From NCBI GenBank assembly GCA_943787375.1, contig CALSME010000002.1, forward strand, positions 558,001 to 622,000: a stretch of DNA of 64,000 nucleotides, written 5' to 3'. The notes under the pieces were generated by a model. It had not been told where the DNA came from. It ran no database searches and was given only the letters and a program-made list of their open reading frames with translations. Shown here piece after piece: positions 9,083-17,461 of this stretch (position 1 is its first letter; every line of letters starts with the position of its first letter). The stretch is from an uncultured Polaribacter sp. (GTDB lineage: Bacteria; Bacteroidota; Bacteroidia; Flavobacteriales; Flavobacteriaceae). Position numbers and translations under genes: made by a program.

Positions 9083-9793
9083 TTATTCGAAAGCAAAATT
9101 TAAGAAAAGCCCCCGTGTGCCAAGAAAGTTAATGGGATCTGTCCATTGACTGGCACCATTTGCAACGTTGTCGTATTTGAGTTCATTATTGATTGCAAAA
9201 ACACCTCTTATCGAAGGAGAGAATTTGAAATAATGAAGGTAAATATCAATCCCAATTCCTAATTCATACATGAAGTTATGTGTTTTCATTCTAAATTCTC
9301 CTGCAAAATTATCGTCTTGATTCCGTTCATTACTTGATAGATTTAGATCATATGAAACACCAGCTAGAAGATAGGGGCGAATGTTGCGATACTTGTCGGT
9401 ACTCATTTTAAAAACCAATGGTAGGTGAAGAAAGGTTGAGCTCGCATCTCTAATACTGTCTTTGGGTTCGTCCAAGTAGTTAAAGATAATTTTCTTGGTA
9501 TTGCTGATTAATCCGGGTTCAAAACGCAGGTTTAAATTTTGATGCAGTCGTAAGTCTACAATCATACCAATATTAAAGCCTGTGGTAGGTTCTACTAAAA
9601 TATTGCCAGGTGCAGCGTCAAAAGCGTTTTTTTTGATATTTAGTTTAAAGTCATTTTGATTCAACCCTAAATAAAAGCCAAAATGTATTTTTTTTTTATC
9701 GAAGGTGGGTAAGTTTTCTACACGTTCATTTTGGGAAAACAGGGAACACGAGAATGCAAAAATTCCAAATAAAATAAAATACTTCAAATTCAT
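9083..9793 (-). CDS. porT: Type IX secretion system protein PorT
   Basis: This 236-residue protein has a signal peptide ending near SLFSQ and an eight-strand-like outer membrane barrel. Its opening (IHFGFYLGLNQNDFKL) and its place directly after ubiE match the PorT/SprT family, a conserved T9SS component in gliding and gingipain-secreting Bacteroidota. Its start overlaps the ubiE stop by one base (TAATG), so the two are translationally coupled. PorT was identified here from family memory and synteny; a generic outer membrane beta-barrel protein is the fallback. Confidence 0.8.
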   Translation of the reverse strand: MNLKYFILFGIFAFSCSLFSQNERVENLPTFDKKKIHFGFYLGLNQNDFKLNIKKNAFDAAPGNILVEPTTGFNIGMIVDLRLHQNLNLRFEPGLISNTKKIIFNYLDEPKDSIRDASSTFLHLPLVFKMSTDKYRNIRPYLLAGVSYDLNLSSNERNQDDNFAGEFRMKTHNFMYELGIGIDIYLHYFKFSPSIRGVFAINNELKYDNVANGASQWTDPINFLGTRGLFLNFAFE

Positions 9794-10521
9794 TATTTAC
9801 GAGCGGTATAAATTGTTGCAACCCCAAAAGTTACAGGGTTGGCTTCTGAATTAGTAAACCCATTTTTCCTTAATATATTGTTGAACTTTTCTCCAAAAGG
9901 AAAATAATTTGCACTTTCAGACAAATAGGAATAGGCAACTTTGTCTTTAGAGAAAAGTTTGCCAATAATAGGAAGTATCAAGTGAGTATGTAATTTATAG
10001 CCTTGTTTAAAAGGGAATTTTGTTGGATTGGAGGTTTCTAAAATAACCAAAACTCCAGTAGGTTTTAATACTCGAGCAATTTCTTTCAATCCTTTATCTA
10101 AATTTGCAAAATTACGAACACCAAAAGAAACCGTAATGGCATCAAAAGTGGCGTCATCAAATGGCATGTCTTCAGAATCTCCAACTATCATTTCAATTTT
10201 TTCGGACAAGTTTGCTTTGGCAATTTTTTGTTTACCCACTTCGAGCATTCCGGTAGAAATGTCTAAACCTACAATTCTATCTGGGTTTAAATTCGCCATC
10301 ATTAAAGCCAAATCTCCTGTTCCAGTGGCAATGTCTAAAATTTGTTTTGGATTGTTTTTTCCAACAATTTCAACAACTTTCTTACGCCATTTTACATCAA
10401 TTCCAAAAGAAATTACACGATTTAAGTCGTCGTAATTGGTAGAAATGTTGTCAAACATTTTTGCAACTTGCTCTTTTTTTCCTAGAGCAGAATCTTTATA
10501 GGGCTTTATTATTTTTGACAT
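9793..10521 (-). CDS. ubiE: Demethylmenaquinone methyltransferase
   Basis: This SAM-dependent class I methyltransferase (242 residues) adds the C-methyl group in the last step of menaquinone synthesis. Seen motifs are [15 protein letters not shown] (SAM motif I), [27 protein letters not shown] and [18 protein letters not shown] (UbiE signature regions). Flavobacteria make menaquinone and no ubiquinone, so the MenG activity is expected. It lies 9 bases after the Nfu-like gene and overlaps porT, forming a three-gene operon. Confidence 0.97.
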   Translation of the reverse strand: MSKIIKPYKDSALGKKEQVAKMFDNISTNYDDLNRVISFGIDVKWRKKVVEIVGKNNPKQILDIATGTGDLALMMANLNPDRIVGLDISTGMLEVGKQKIAKANLSEKIEMIVGDSEDMPFDDATFDAITVSFGVRNFANLDKGLKEIARVLKPTGVLVILETSNPTKFPFKQGYKLHTHLILPIIGKLFSKDKVAYSYLSESANYFPFGEKFNNILRKNGFTNSEANPVTFGVATIYTARK

Positions 10522-10530
10522 GATCTTAAA

Positions 10531-11436
10531 TTATCCGTTTATAGCAACCACTTCGTTAATCTTATTGGGGAGCATTTCTTTTAATAAATTCTCGATACCA
10601 CTTTTTAAAGTAGCCGTAGAAGAAGGGCAGCCACTACAGGCCCCTTGTAATACGACACTCACTACTTTGTGCTCTTCATCATAAGATCTAAAAGCAATGT
10701 TTCCTCCATCACTCGCCACAGCTGGTTTTATGTATTCATCTAAGATGTCTACAATTTGAGCAGAAATTCCTTCTAAAGCTACCTTTGGAATTTCGATAAC
10801 AGCTTCTGGTGATGTTTCTTGTGTTGGCAGTTCTTTAATAATCGTTTTTCCATCCGCTAAATATTCACGAATAAAACTTCTTAGTTCTGGATATACATCG
10901 CCCCATTCGACCATTCCGTATTTAGTAACTGAGATATAATTATCAGAAATAAATACCTCTTTTACAAATGGAAAGGTAAATATTGCTTGTGCTAAAGGAG
11001 ATGATTTACTTGCTTCTTCAATGTTTTTATACTCAACATCTGTTTGTGTTAATGCTTTGTTAGAGCCAAACTTCATTACAGCCGGGTTTGGTGTCACTTC
11101 TGCATAAACTTCTATAGCTTCTTTTTTTGATGTTGCAGATGTTTCATCAACAACCGCATTACCATCATTAATAAATGCTTCTATTTGTTCGGCAACTTCT
11201 TGCTGAACATCTTGCCATTTAACAATGTCAAAACGTTGAATTGCTATGAAATTGGCCGTAACAAATACCTTTTTTACAAAAGGTAAGTAGAATAATTGTT
11301 GTGCTAATGAAGAGTTTTTAGCTTCGTCAATATTGGTAAACTCATAACTTCCACCATTTATTAAAATTTGATTACTCACAAATTTTATAATGCTGTCATT
11401 AGAAGTTTCTTGTATGGTAATTTCTGTGTTTTTCAT
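10531..11436 (-). CDS. NifU/Nfu-family Fe-S cluster scaffold with two N-terminal Nfu domains
   Basis: The protein has two copies of the Nfu N-terminal domain in tandem (about residues 8-90 and 110-195; compare LAQQLFYLPFVKKVFVTANF with LAQAIFTFPFVKEVFISDNY). A C-terminal NifU domain (about 220-300) follows with the cluster-binding motif CSGCPSS. Nfu proteins carry Fe-S clusters to target enzymes in the cytoplasm. The start at 11436 (ATG, MKNTEI) is chosen over an upstream TTG two codons earlier. The Nfu N domain duplication is common in this group, I believe. Confidence 0.93.
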   Translation of the reverse strand: MKNTEITIQETSNDSIIKFVSNQILINGGSYEFTNIDEAKNSSLAQQLFYLPFVKKVFVTANFIAIQRFDIVKWQDVQQEVAEQIEAFINDGNAVVDETSATSKKEAIEVYAEVTPNPAVMKFGSNKALTQTDVEYKNIEEASKSSPLAQAIFTFPFVKEVFISDNYISVTKYGMVEWGDVYPELRSFIREYLADGKTIIKELPTQETSPEAVIEIPKVALEGISAQIVDILDEYIKPAVASDGGNIAFRSYDEEHKVVSVVLQGACSGCPSSTATLKSGIENLLKEMLPNKINEVVAING

Positions 11437-11502
11437 AGTCAAAAAATGAATTGCAAAATTAAGGCAAAAAAGGGAATAAGAATCTCTTTTATTGTAAAAG
11501 TT

Positions 11503-11553
11503 AAAAACACTGCGAGCGACAACTTTTTTAGAGTTTTAGCAAGCAGTGTTTTT
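11503..11553 (-). terminator. Terminator of the FadL-like porin gene
   Basis: Arms AAAAACACTGC (11503-11513) and GCAGTGTTTTT (11543-11553) form an 11-base stem around a 29-base loop, about 20 bases after the stop at 11573. T-rich sequence follows on the minus strand. Confidence 0.65.
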
Positions 11554-11572
11554 GTATTTTTTTTAGTAGTAT

Positions 11573-12964
11573 TTACAGGTTCAGTGTAAGTGTTGCCGTT
11601 ATCTTACTGTTATTGGTTGTTAAGTTTGCAGCATTTATGTTGCTGAATTGTGAATAAAAGTCATAGGTAGTATTTTGGCTGCTTTTACTGTAGGAAAGAT
11701 CAAACTTGGTATTTCCAAAGTAATAGCCACCTCCAAAAGAAAAGCCTGTTGTATTTTCTAATTCTGAAGCGTTTTTTAGCGGGCTTTGTTCAAATTGATA
11801 ACCGCCTCTTAGACTCAGTCGTTTCATGCGCCATTCTGAACCTATCTTCAAATTGTGGGTTGCTCGTAAATCGTTTTGAAAAAATTGATTTTCATTCAGA
11901 AAGTATCCTTCTGACAATTTTATATTTTGATAACTTTTGTTTGTGTAGTCGATGCTTAACAATCCGTTTTTTCCAAAAATAATAGCAGCACTTGCTGTTA
12001 ACTTACGTGGTGTTTTTAATCGGTAGGCAATGTACTGCCATTCATTATCTTCAATGTATGGTGTTTGGTCTTCTGCAAAGTAGGTTGTCTCTCCTTGAAG
12101 AAAACCAACGTCTATATTGTTCTCGCTGTCAAATCCATAGTTGGTGTCTTGTAATATTTCTGAAAACCATGTTGGCGTTTGATATGCCAAACCAAATCGA
12201 AAGTATTTATGTGCTTTATAAATAAACCCTGCATTTAAAGAAAATCCAGTTCCTATCGTATTATTTAATTGGTACAAATTAACATCCAATTCTTGGTCAT
12301 CAGCAGTGTTGTTGAATTCTGTTAAAAGGGTTTCTTGATTAAAATTTAAGTCATAAAAATTCAATCCTATACCAGCATATAATTTGTTTTCATGCACCGA
12401 CGAGATTGCAATGTTTATTTCACTTAACTCCCCATTCATCGTGCTTCTAAAACGTTGTTCTTCGCTAATATTATATTCAAGGAGAGGTGTGTTTTGGTCT
12501 ATCGGAAAATCTGTAAAAGTTGCAATTCCGCTATTTCCTCCAGCAGAAAATCCATTACTGAAGTCCTTAGTAATTCTGTAATTAAATCCAACAGCAAATT
12601 TGGACCACTTAGAATCATTTAGTGCTTCAAAAACGAAAACCGCACCCGCTTGGGAGGCATTAAAAAAGGCTTCTTCTGTTGTTATTTCGTTGTTGTAATA
12701 GGTTGAAGTGATCCCTGTATTTCGAGTGCTAATGGTTCCAGAAAACGTACTATTTTTATAAACAGCGATCCCGGCAGGATTGATATTCATTGCAGAAATA
12801 TCTCCACCTACTGCACCAAAAGCACCGCTCATTCCAACAAATCTTGCAGATCCATTGTTGTCATTTCCTGAGAATAATAACCCCAAATCTTGGTAGCCTA
12901 AAGACTGAGACTGGATTGTAATTGTTGCGGAAATAAAAAATATTAGGATAAAAAAATGCTTCAT
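11573..12964 (-). CDS. FadL/OmpP1-like outer membrane transport protein
   Basis: The 463-residue protein has a signal peptide (cut near TIQSQ) and a beta-barrel of alternating hydrophobic strands. The N-terminal part (SARFVGMSGAFGAVGGDISA, MNINPAGIAVYKNS) matches the hatch region of the FadL/TodX/OmpP1 family, in which small hydrophobic molecules such as long-chain fatty acids cross the outer membrane. The last strand ends in TATLTLNL rather than Phe. Its ligand is unknown. It lies 32 bases downstream of the next minus-strand gene and has its own terminator. Confidence 0.83.
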   Translation of the reverse strand: MKHFFILIFFISATITIQSQSLGYQDLGLLFSGNDNNGSARFVGMSGAFGAVGGDISAMNINPAGIAVYKNSTFSGTISTRNTGITSTYYNNEITTEEAFFNASQAGAVFVFEALNDSKWSKFAVGFNYRITKDFSNGFSAGGNSGIATFTDFPIDQNTPLLEYNISEEQRFRSTMNGELSEINIAISSVHENKLYAGIGLNFYDLNFNQETLLTEFNNTADDQELDVNLYQLNNTIGTGFSLNAGFIYKAHKYFRFGLAYQTPTWFSEILQDTNYGFDSENNIDVGFLQGETTYFAEDQTPYIEDNEWQYIAYRLKTPRKLTASAAIIFGKNGLLSIDYTNKSYQNIKLSEGYFLNENQFFQNDLRATHNLKIGSEWRMKRLSLRGGYQFEQSPLKNASELENTTGFSFGGGYYFGNTKFDLSYSKSSQNTTYDFYSQFSNINAANLTTNNSKITATLTLNL

Positions 12965-12996
12965 TATATAAATTTAGAACTTAAATCAAATATTAT

Positions 12997-14007
12997 TTAG
13001 TTTTTTCTTCTAGACGAGCTTCTCGACGATGATCTTCCTGATGAAGAACTTCCAAAACTTCTACTTGACGAACGAGTGCTTCTTGTATTGCTGCTTGGAA
13101 ACGTGCTTCTAGTATTTCTTGTTGTTCTGGTATTTCTGTTTGGTCTTACTGTATTTGTTGTTCTTACCGTTCTTGTATTTTTTGCTTTTTTTGTTCTTCT
13201 AGTTGGTTTTGGCTTTATGTTACTCGTGGTATTTCTTGTACTTCTAATCGTGTTGGAACTTCTTGTAGATCTTAGCTTTCTTTTGTTTTTTCTAGTAAAA
13301 TTATTGTACGCAACGCTCCTCGAATTGTTTAATTGCCTTCTTCCATAACTTCCGTAGCGCCCCCTTCTGTGATTTGCGGCACTATAATATCTTCCATTTC
13401 TTCGATACCCATTTCTTCGATACCTATTTCCGTAGTATGAATATCCATATATCTGATATCCATAAGGATCGTAATTTGACCACCCATAATAGTTATTCCA
13501 CCCATTACCATAAAAATAATTATTTCCCCATCCCCAATAGTTAAATCTTCTTCTGTTGAAAGACCAATAATTAAATCGATAAGGATCGAACGCCCAAGCG
13601 TCTACCATCCAATAAGGGTTTTGTCTAACGTTAATATTAATAACGACATCGTTGTTTTCTCCGTTGCCCCAAGATTGATTTGGTGAATAGGCTAACGTTT
13701 TTTCGGCTTCAGTAGATACATTTACACTGTCTATTGTATTGTATTCGTCTTCCTCTAAGAAAATGTCTTCACTATTTATTTCGTCAACCAAATCTAATTC
13801 TTCCGCAAAGTAATCTGCATTGTAGTTAGCATAGGCTTTTTGGTCAACAACAATAACTTTCTTCTTTCTTTTAGTATCGGTTTCATCTGTATAAATACCA
13901 TCCTCAATCGTTGCTTGTTGATAGGTTCCACATGAAATGAACACAGTGCTAATTGCAAAAAACATTAGAAGTTTACTGAAATTTAATTTTGTATTTTGTG
14001 TTTTCAT
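12997..14007 (-). CDS. Low-complexity, Tyr/Asn/Gly- and Arg/Ser/Thr-rich lipoprotein
   Basis: I do not recognise a domain. The 336-residue protein has a lipoprotein signal (lipobox VFISC), an acidic part (about residues 35-105), then a Tyr/Asn/Gly/Trp/Arg-rich block (about 130-215) with short repeats such as RRNGYRRNGRYYS. The last 120 residues are strongly basic and low in complexity, with repeats of the type NTRxTR and RSSSRSS. It could be a surface or cell-wall-binding protein, but nothing proves it. A related gene next to proS seems to occur in other flavobacteria; this is from memory. Confidence 0.8.
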   Translation of the reverse strand: MKTQNTKLNFSKLLMFFAISTVFISCGTYQQATIEDGIYTDETDTKRKKKVIVVDQKAYANYNADYFAEELDLVDEINSEDIFLEEDEYNTIDSVNVSTEAEKTLAYSPNQSWGNGENNDVVININVRQNPYWMVDAWAFDPYRFNYWSFNRRRFNYWGWGNNYFYGNGWNNYYGWSNYDPYGYQIYGYSYYGNRYRRNGYRRNGRYYSAANHRRGRYGSYGRRQLNNSRSVAYNNFTRKNKRKLRSTRSSNTIRSTRNTTSNIKPKPTRRTKKAKNTRTVRTTNTVRPNRNTRTTRNTRSTFPSSNTRSTRSSSRSFGSSSSGRSSSRSSSRRKN

Positions 14008-14181
14008 GATTTGTAATATTTGGATGAATTCTTATTTTCTAAATTGTTTGGCAAAAAGTTGAAAACTATAAGGGGTCTCTAACCATTTTATAGTAGTTTT
14101 GTATTCCGTTTTGTAAATGTAACTATTTGCAAAACAAAATTTCAAATAATAATAAGCAATATTTGTGCCAAAGTTTTTACT

Positions 14182-15660
14182 ATGAGCAAAAAGTTAACAA
14201 AAAGAGCAGACGATTATTCTAAATGGTACAACGAATTAGTTGTAAAAGCGGACCTAGCAGAAAACTCTGCAGTAAGAGGTTGTATGGTTATAAAACCTTA
14301 CGGTTATGCTATTTGGGAGAAAATGCAAGCAGAATTAGATAGGATGTTTAAAGAGACAGGTCATGAAAATGCCTATTTTCCATTATTTGTCCCAAAAAGT
14401 TTGTTTGAAGCTGAAGAAAAAAATGCAGAAGGCTTTGCGAAAGAATGTGCAGTCGTCACTCACTATCGTTTGCAAAACGACCCTGATAAACCTGGGAAAT
14501 TACGGGTAGATCCAGGTGCCAAATTAGAAGAAGAATTAGTTGTTAGACCTACCTCTGAAGCAATTATATGGAATACTTATAAAGGGTGGATCCAATCTTA
14601 TCGAAATCTACCTTTGTTGATCAATCAGTGGGCCAATGTAGTTCGTTGGGAAATGCGAACCCGCCTATTTTTAAGAACTGCAGAGTTTTTATGGCAAGAA
14701 GGACATACAGCACACGCAACAGAAACAGAAGCAATTATAGAGGCAAAACAAATGCAAGAAGTATATGCAACTTTTGCTGAGAATTTTATGGCAATGCCTG
14801 TTATAAAAGGAGCGAAATCTGAAAGTGAGCGTTTTGCAGGTGCAGTTGAAACCTATACAATAGAAGCTTTAATGCAAGATGGGAAAGCGTTACAAGCAGG
14901 GACAAGTCACTTTTTAGGTCAGAATTTTGCAAAAGCTTTCGATGTGAAGTTTACTTCTAAAGAAGGAAAGCAAGAATATGTTTGGGCTACTTCTTGGGGG
15001 GTTTCTACCCGCTTAATTGGTGGTTTAATCATGACACACTCCGATGATTTTGGATTGGTTTTACCCCCAAAATTAGCACCAATACAAGTTGCAATAGTCC
15101 CAATTTATAAAAACGATGCGCAATTGGCTGCAATTTCAGAAAAAGTAGATGTCATTGTAAAAGGATTGCGCGAAAAAGGGATTTCAGTGAAGTTTGATAA
15201 TAGAGATACTTATCGACCAGGCGCAAAATTCGCAGAATATGAATTAAAAGGAGTTCCGGTTAGAATTGCCATCGGAAATAGAGATCTTGAAAACAATACG
15301 GTGGAAGTTGCGAGAAGAGATACATTAGCAAAAGAGACTATTTCCCAAGATGACGTTGTTGTATTTATTGAAAATTTATTAGAAGAAATTCAAGACCACT
15401 TATTTACAAAAGCAATCGATTTTAGAAGGGCACATACAACCCATGTTTCAACCTTTGAAGAATTTAAGGAGGCCATTGAAAATAAAGGGGGTTTTGTATC
15501 TGCACATTGGGATGGAACCATTGAAACAGAAGATAAAATAAAAGAATTGACAAAAGCAACGATTAGATGTATTCCAAACGATGCAAAAGATGAGGTTGGA
15601 ACTTGTGTTTTTACAGGGAAACCTTCTCTAAAAAGAGTTCTTTTTGCGAAGGCATATTAA
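14182..15660 (+). CDS. proS: Prolyl-tRNA synthetase, archaeal/eukaryotic-type
   Basis: This class II synthetase (492 residues) charges tRNA-Pro with proline. The short length, the absence of the bacterial editing insertion between motifs 2 and 3, and the final Tyr (FAKAY) place it in the archaeal/eukaryal-like ProS group. Class II motifs are seen: motif 2 in VVRWEMRTR and motif 3 region in [16 protein letters not shown]. The anticodon-binding domain starts near IQVAIVPIY. The C-terminal domain keeps only two cysteines (RCIPN and GTCVFTG), so the zinc site is reduced. Confidence 0.97.
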   Translation: MSKKLTKRADDYSKWYNELVVKADLAENSAVRGCMVIKPYGYAIWEKMQAELDRMFKETGHENAYFPLFVPKSLFEAEEKNAEGFAKECAVVTHYRLQNDPDKPGKLRVDPGAKLEEELVVRPTSEAIIWNTYKGWIQSYRNLPLLINQWANVVRWEMRTRLFLRTAEFLWQEGHTAHATETEAIIEAKQMQEVYATFAENFMAMPVIKGAKSESERFAGAVETYTIEALMQDGKALQAGTSHFLGQNFAKAFDVKFTSKEGKQEYVWATSWGVSTRLIGGLIMTHSDDFGLVLPPKLAPIQVAIVPIYKNDAQLAAISEKVDVIVKGLREKGISVKFDNRDTYRPGAKFAEYELKGVPVRIAIGNRDLENNTVEVARRDTLAKETISQDDVVVFIENLLEEIQDHLFTKAIDFRRAHTTHVSTFEEFKEAIENKGGFVSAHWDGTIETEDKIKELTKATIRCIPNDAKDEVGTCVFTGKPSLKRVLFAKAY

Positions 15661-15686
15661 GTTTTTTAAATTTTTTAAAAAAAAGA

Positions 15687-15716
15687 TTGTGAAGTTTGAA
15701 AAACGGTGTATATTTG
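15687..15716 (+). promoter_or_regulatory. Bacteroidota-type promoter of tRNA-Glu
   Basis: TTG (15687-15689), a 19-base spacer and TATATTTG (15709-15716) fit the consensus. The tRNA begins 32 bases further on. Confidence 0.7.
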
Positions 15717-15747
15717 CACCCGCAATTGGAGATAATTTGGTTGTTAT

Positions 15748-15819
15748 GGTCCGTTCGTCTAGGGGTTAGGACGCATGGTTTTCATCCATGTAACACGGGT
15801 TCGATTCCCGTACGGACTA
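15748..15819 (+). tRNA. tRNA-Glu (anticodon TTC)
   Basis: The cloverleaf folds by eye: acceptor GGTCCGT / ACGGACT, anticodon stem CATGG/CCATG around loop TTTTCAT with anticodon TTC at 15781-15783, and T-arm with GGTTCGATTCC. The discriminator is A; CCA is not encoded. Confidence 0.95.
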
Positions 15820-15854
15820 CAAAGTTTTAATTAAAAACGAATAAAATAAGAATT

Positions 15855-16106
15855 ATGGCAAATCATAAGTCAGCATTAAAGAGAATTAGAAGTAACGACG
15901 CTAAGAGATTGCGTAACAAATATCAGCACAAAACTACCCGTAATGCGTTAAGAGATATCCGTGCTACTGAAGATAAAAAAGAAGCTGAAGGAATGTTAGG
16001 TAATGTGATTTCTATGTTAGACAAACTAGCAAAGAATAATATTATTCACAAAAACAAAGCTGCAAATTTAAAATCTAAATTAACAAAGCACGTTGCTGCG
16101 ATGTAA
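15855..16106 (+). CDS. rpsT: Small ribosomal subunit protein bS20
   Basis: S20 is a small basic helical protein (83 residues) of the 30S subunit that binds the 5' and 3' minor domains of 16S rRNA. MANHKSALKRIRSNDAKRLRNK and NIIHKNKAANLKSKL match in pieces the family ends (ANHKSALKR, HKNKAANLKSKLTK). It sits 35 bases after tRNA-Glu and may share its promoter. A strong terminator follows. Confidence 0.98.
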   Translation: MANHKSALKRIRSNDAKRLRNKYQHKTTRNALRDIRATEDKKEAEGMLGNVISMLDKLAKNNIIHKNKAANLKSKLTKHVAAM

Positions 16107-16130
16107 GGTTTTTATATACAGAATATAAAG

Positions 16131-16160
16131 AAAAACTCTGAATGAAAATTCAGAGTTTTT
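16131..16160. terminator. Bidirectional terminator between rpsT and rodA
   Basis: A 13-base stem (AAAAACTCTGAAT / ATTCAGAGTTTTT) closed by a GAAA loop, with A- and T-runs on the two sides. It can end rpsT on the plus strand and rodA on the minus strand. Confidence 0.9.
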
Positions 16161-16180
16161 TTGTGCTTTAATTTTGTGTT

Positions 16181-17461
16181 TTACCAATCGTAATTCTTGT
16201 GGGCATCTAAACGTAGGAAGATGAAAAGCAAGATCGTGAATCCCCACAAAGAGGAGCCTCCGTAGCTAAAAAAAGGAAGAGGTATGCCTACTGTTGGCAA
16301 TAAACCGATGACCATTCCAATATTTACTATCACATGAAAGAATAGGATGGAGGCGAGACCGTAGCCGTAAACTCGACCAAATTTATTACTGTGTGTTTCT
16401 GCTAAATAGATGATTCGGTACATCATGAGCATAAAGGCAATAATGACAAGACTAGCGCCGATAAATCCCCATTCTTCACCAACCGTACTAAAAATATAAT
16501 CGGTGTGTTGTTCAGGTACAAAATCTCCTTGCGTTAAATCGCCATTTAAAAAACCTTTTCCATTTAATCCTCCCGAACTTATAGTGAGTTCCGATTGATA
16601 AGAATTGTACCCAATCCCTTTGTTGTCTGTTTTTATCCCAAGTAAAATATCAAACCGATCTTTTTGGTGTGAAGCTAAAACATGTTTGTAGAAGTAGTTT
16701 GTTCCTAAAACAAAAATACCAAGTAATAGATATGCTCCTATTATTTTATACCAATTGAACCGTAAAAAACGTTTCCCAGCTTTCTTAATGTTAAGAATAA
16801 CAAAAATAGTGATCAGTATAAAAAGGCTCGTGATAATTGATTCTGGTCCAAAATAAATAGTGCCTATGAAAATCAGTAATGTCGAAACTCCTAAAATGAT
16901 ATAATTTAAAGTGAGCCCTTCCCGATTTAAGACGAAAAAAAACGCAAAATAAATGAATGCAGAACCCGCATCAGGTTGAAGTATAATTAAGAAGGCGGGT
17001 AAAAAAATGATGATGAATGCTTTTATTTGGTTTTTCACTAAGGTAAAGTTGTATTGCCGATCACTTAATAGTTTTGCGACTGCCAATGCTGTAAATGCCT
17101 TTACAAACTCAGAGGGTTGCAATCCTATAACACCAAAATTATACCATGATGTTGCGCCATTAATCCTTTTCCCAAAAACAAACAATCCAAGGAGTGAAAG
17201 TATAGAAATAATATAAAAAACGCTCGAAAATTTCTCGTAAAATTTGGAATTAAAAAAAAGAATTACCACAATTAAAGGGAAGGTTAAACAAATAAAAATA
17301 AGCTGTTTCCCGTATTTCGTTGAAAAATTTAGTAATTCTACATCCTCCGTTGTTCTAGAAGCTGCATAAATATTGAGCCATCCAAAGCTCATTAAAAAGA
17401 GGTACAGGAATACTAAGGTAAAATCAACTCCTGCAAAAATGTTATTTCGTTCCTGGCGCAA
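16181..17461 (-). CDS. rodA: Rod-shape SEDS peptidoglycan polymerase RodA
   Basis: RodA is the SEDS-family glycosyltransferase that polymerises glycan strands from lipid II during cell elongation, partnered by PBP2. About ten hydrophobic membrane segments are seen, with the family segments GATSWYNFGVIGLQPSEFVK (in pieces NGATSW, QPSEFVKA), LQPDAGSAFI, and the C-terminal GIPLPFFSYGGSSL. The start is uncertain. A TTG at 17461 (LRQERNNIFAG) gives the usual family N-terminus, while an ATG at 17509 would add 16 unusual residues inside mrdA. Either way it overlaps the mrdA end, which supports translational coupling. Confidence 0.95.
   Translation of the reverse strand: MRQERNNIFAGVDFTLVFLYLFLMSFGWLNIYAASRTTEDVELLNFSTKYGKQLIFICLTFPLIVVILFFNSKFYEKFSSVFYIISILSLLGLFVFGKRINGATSWYNFGVIGLQPSEFVKAFTALAVAKLLSDRQYNFTLVKNQIKAFIIIFLPAFLIILQPDAGSAFIYFAFFFVLNREGLTLNYIILGVSTLLIFIGTIYFGPESIITSLFILITIFVILNIKKAGKRFLRFNWYKIIGAYLLLGIFVLGTNYFYKHVLASHQKDRFDILLGIKTDNKGIGYNSYQSELTISSGGLNGKGFLNGDLTQGDFVPEQHTDYIFSTVGEEWGFIGASLVIIAFMLMMYRIIYLAETHSNKFGRVYGYGLASILFFHVIVNIGMVIGLLPTVGIPLPFFSYGGSSLWGFTILLFIFLRLDAHKNYDW

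Noticed and set aside
9793..11436. Possible frameshift or fusion in the Nfu-like/ubiE/porT operon
   Set aside because: All three reading frames are full length and complete; the one-base overlap at ubiE/porT is a normal coupled junction.
13076..13348. Hydrophobic plus-strand frame over the low-complexity lipoprotein
   Set aside because: Its Leu/Val-rich translation is the mirror of the Arg/Ser/Thr repeats on the minus strand; it looks like a membrane protein only by codon complement.
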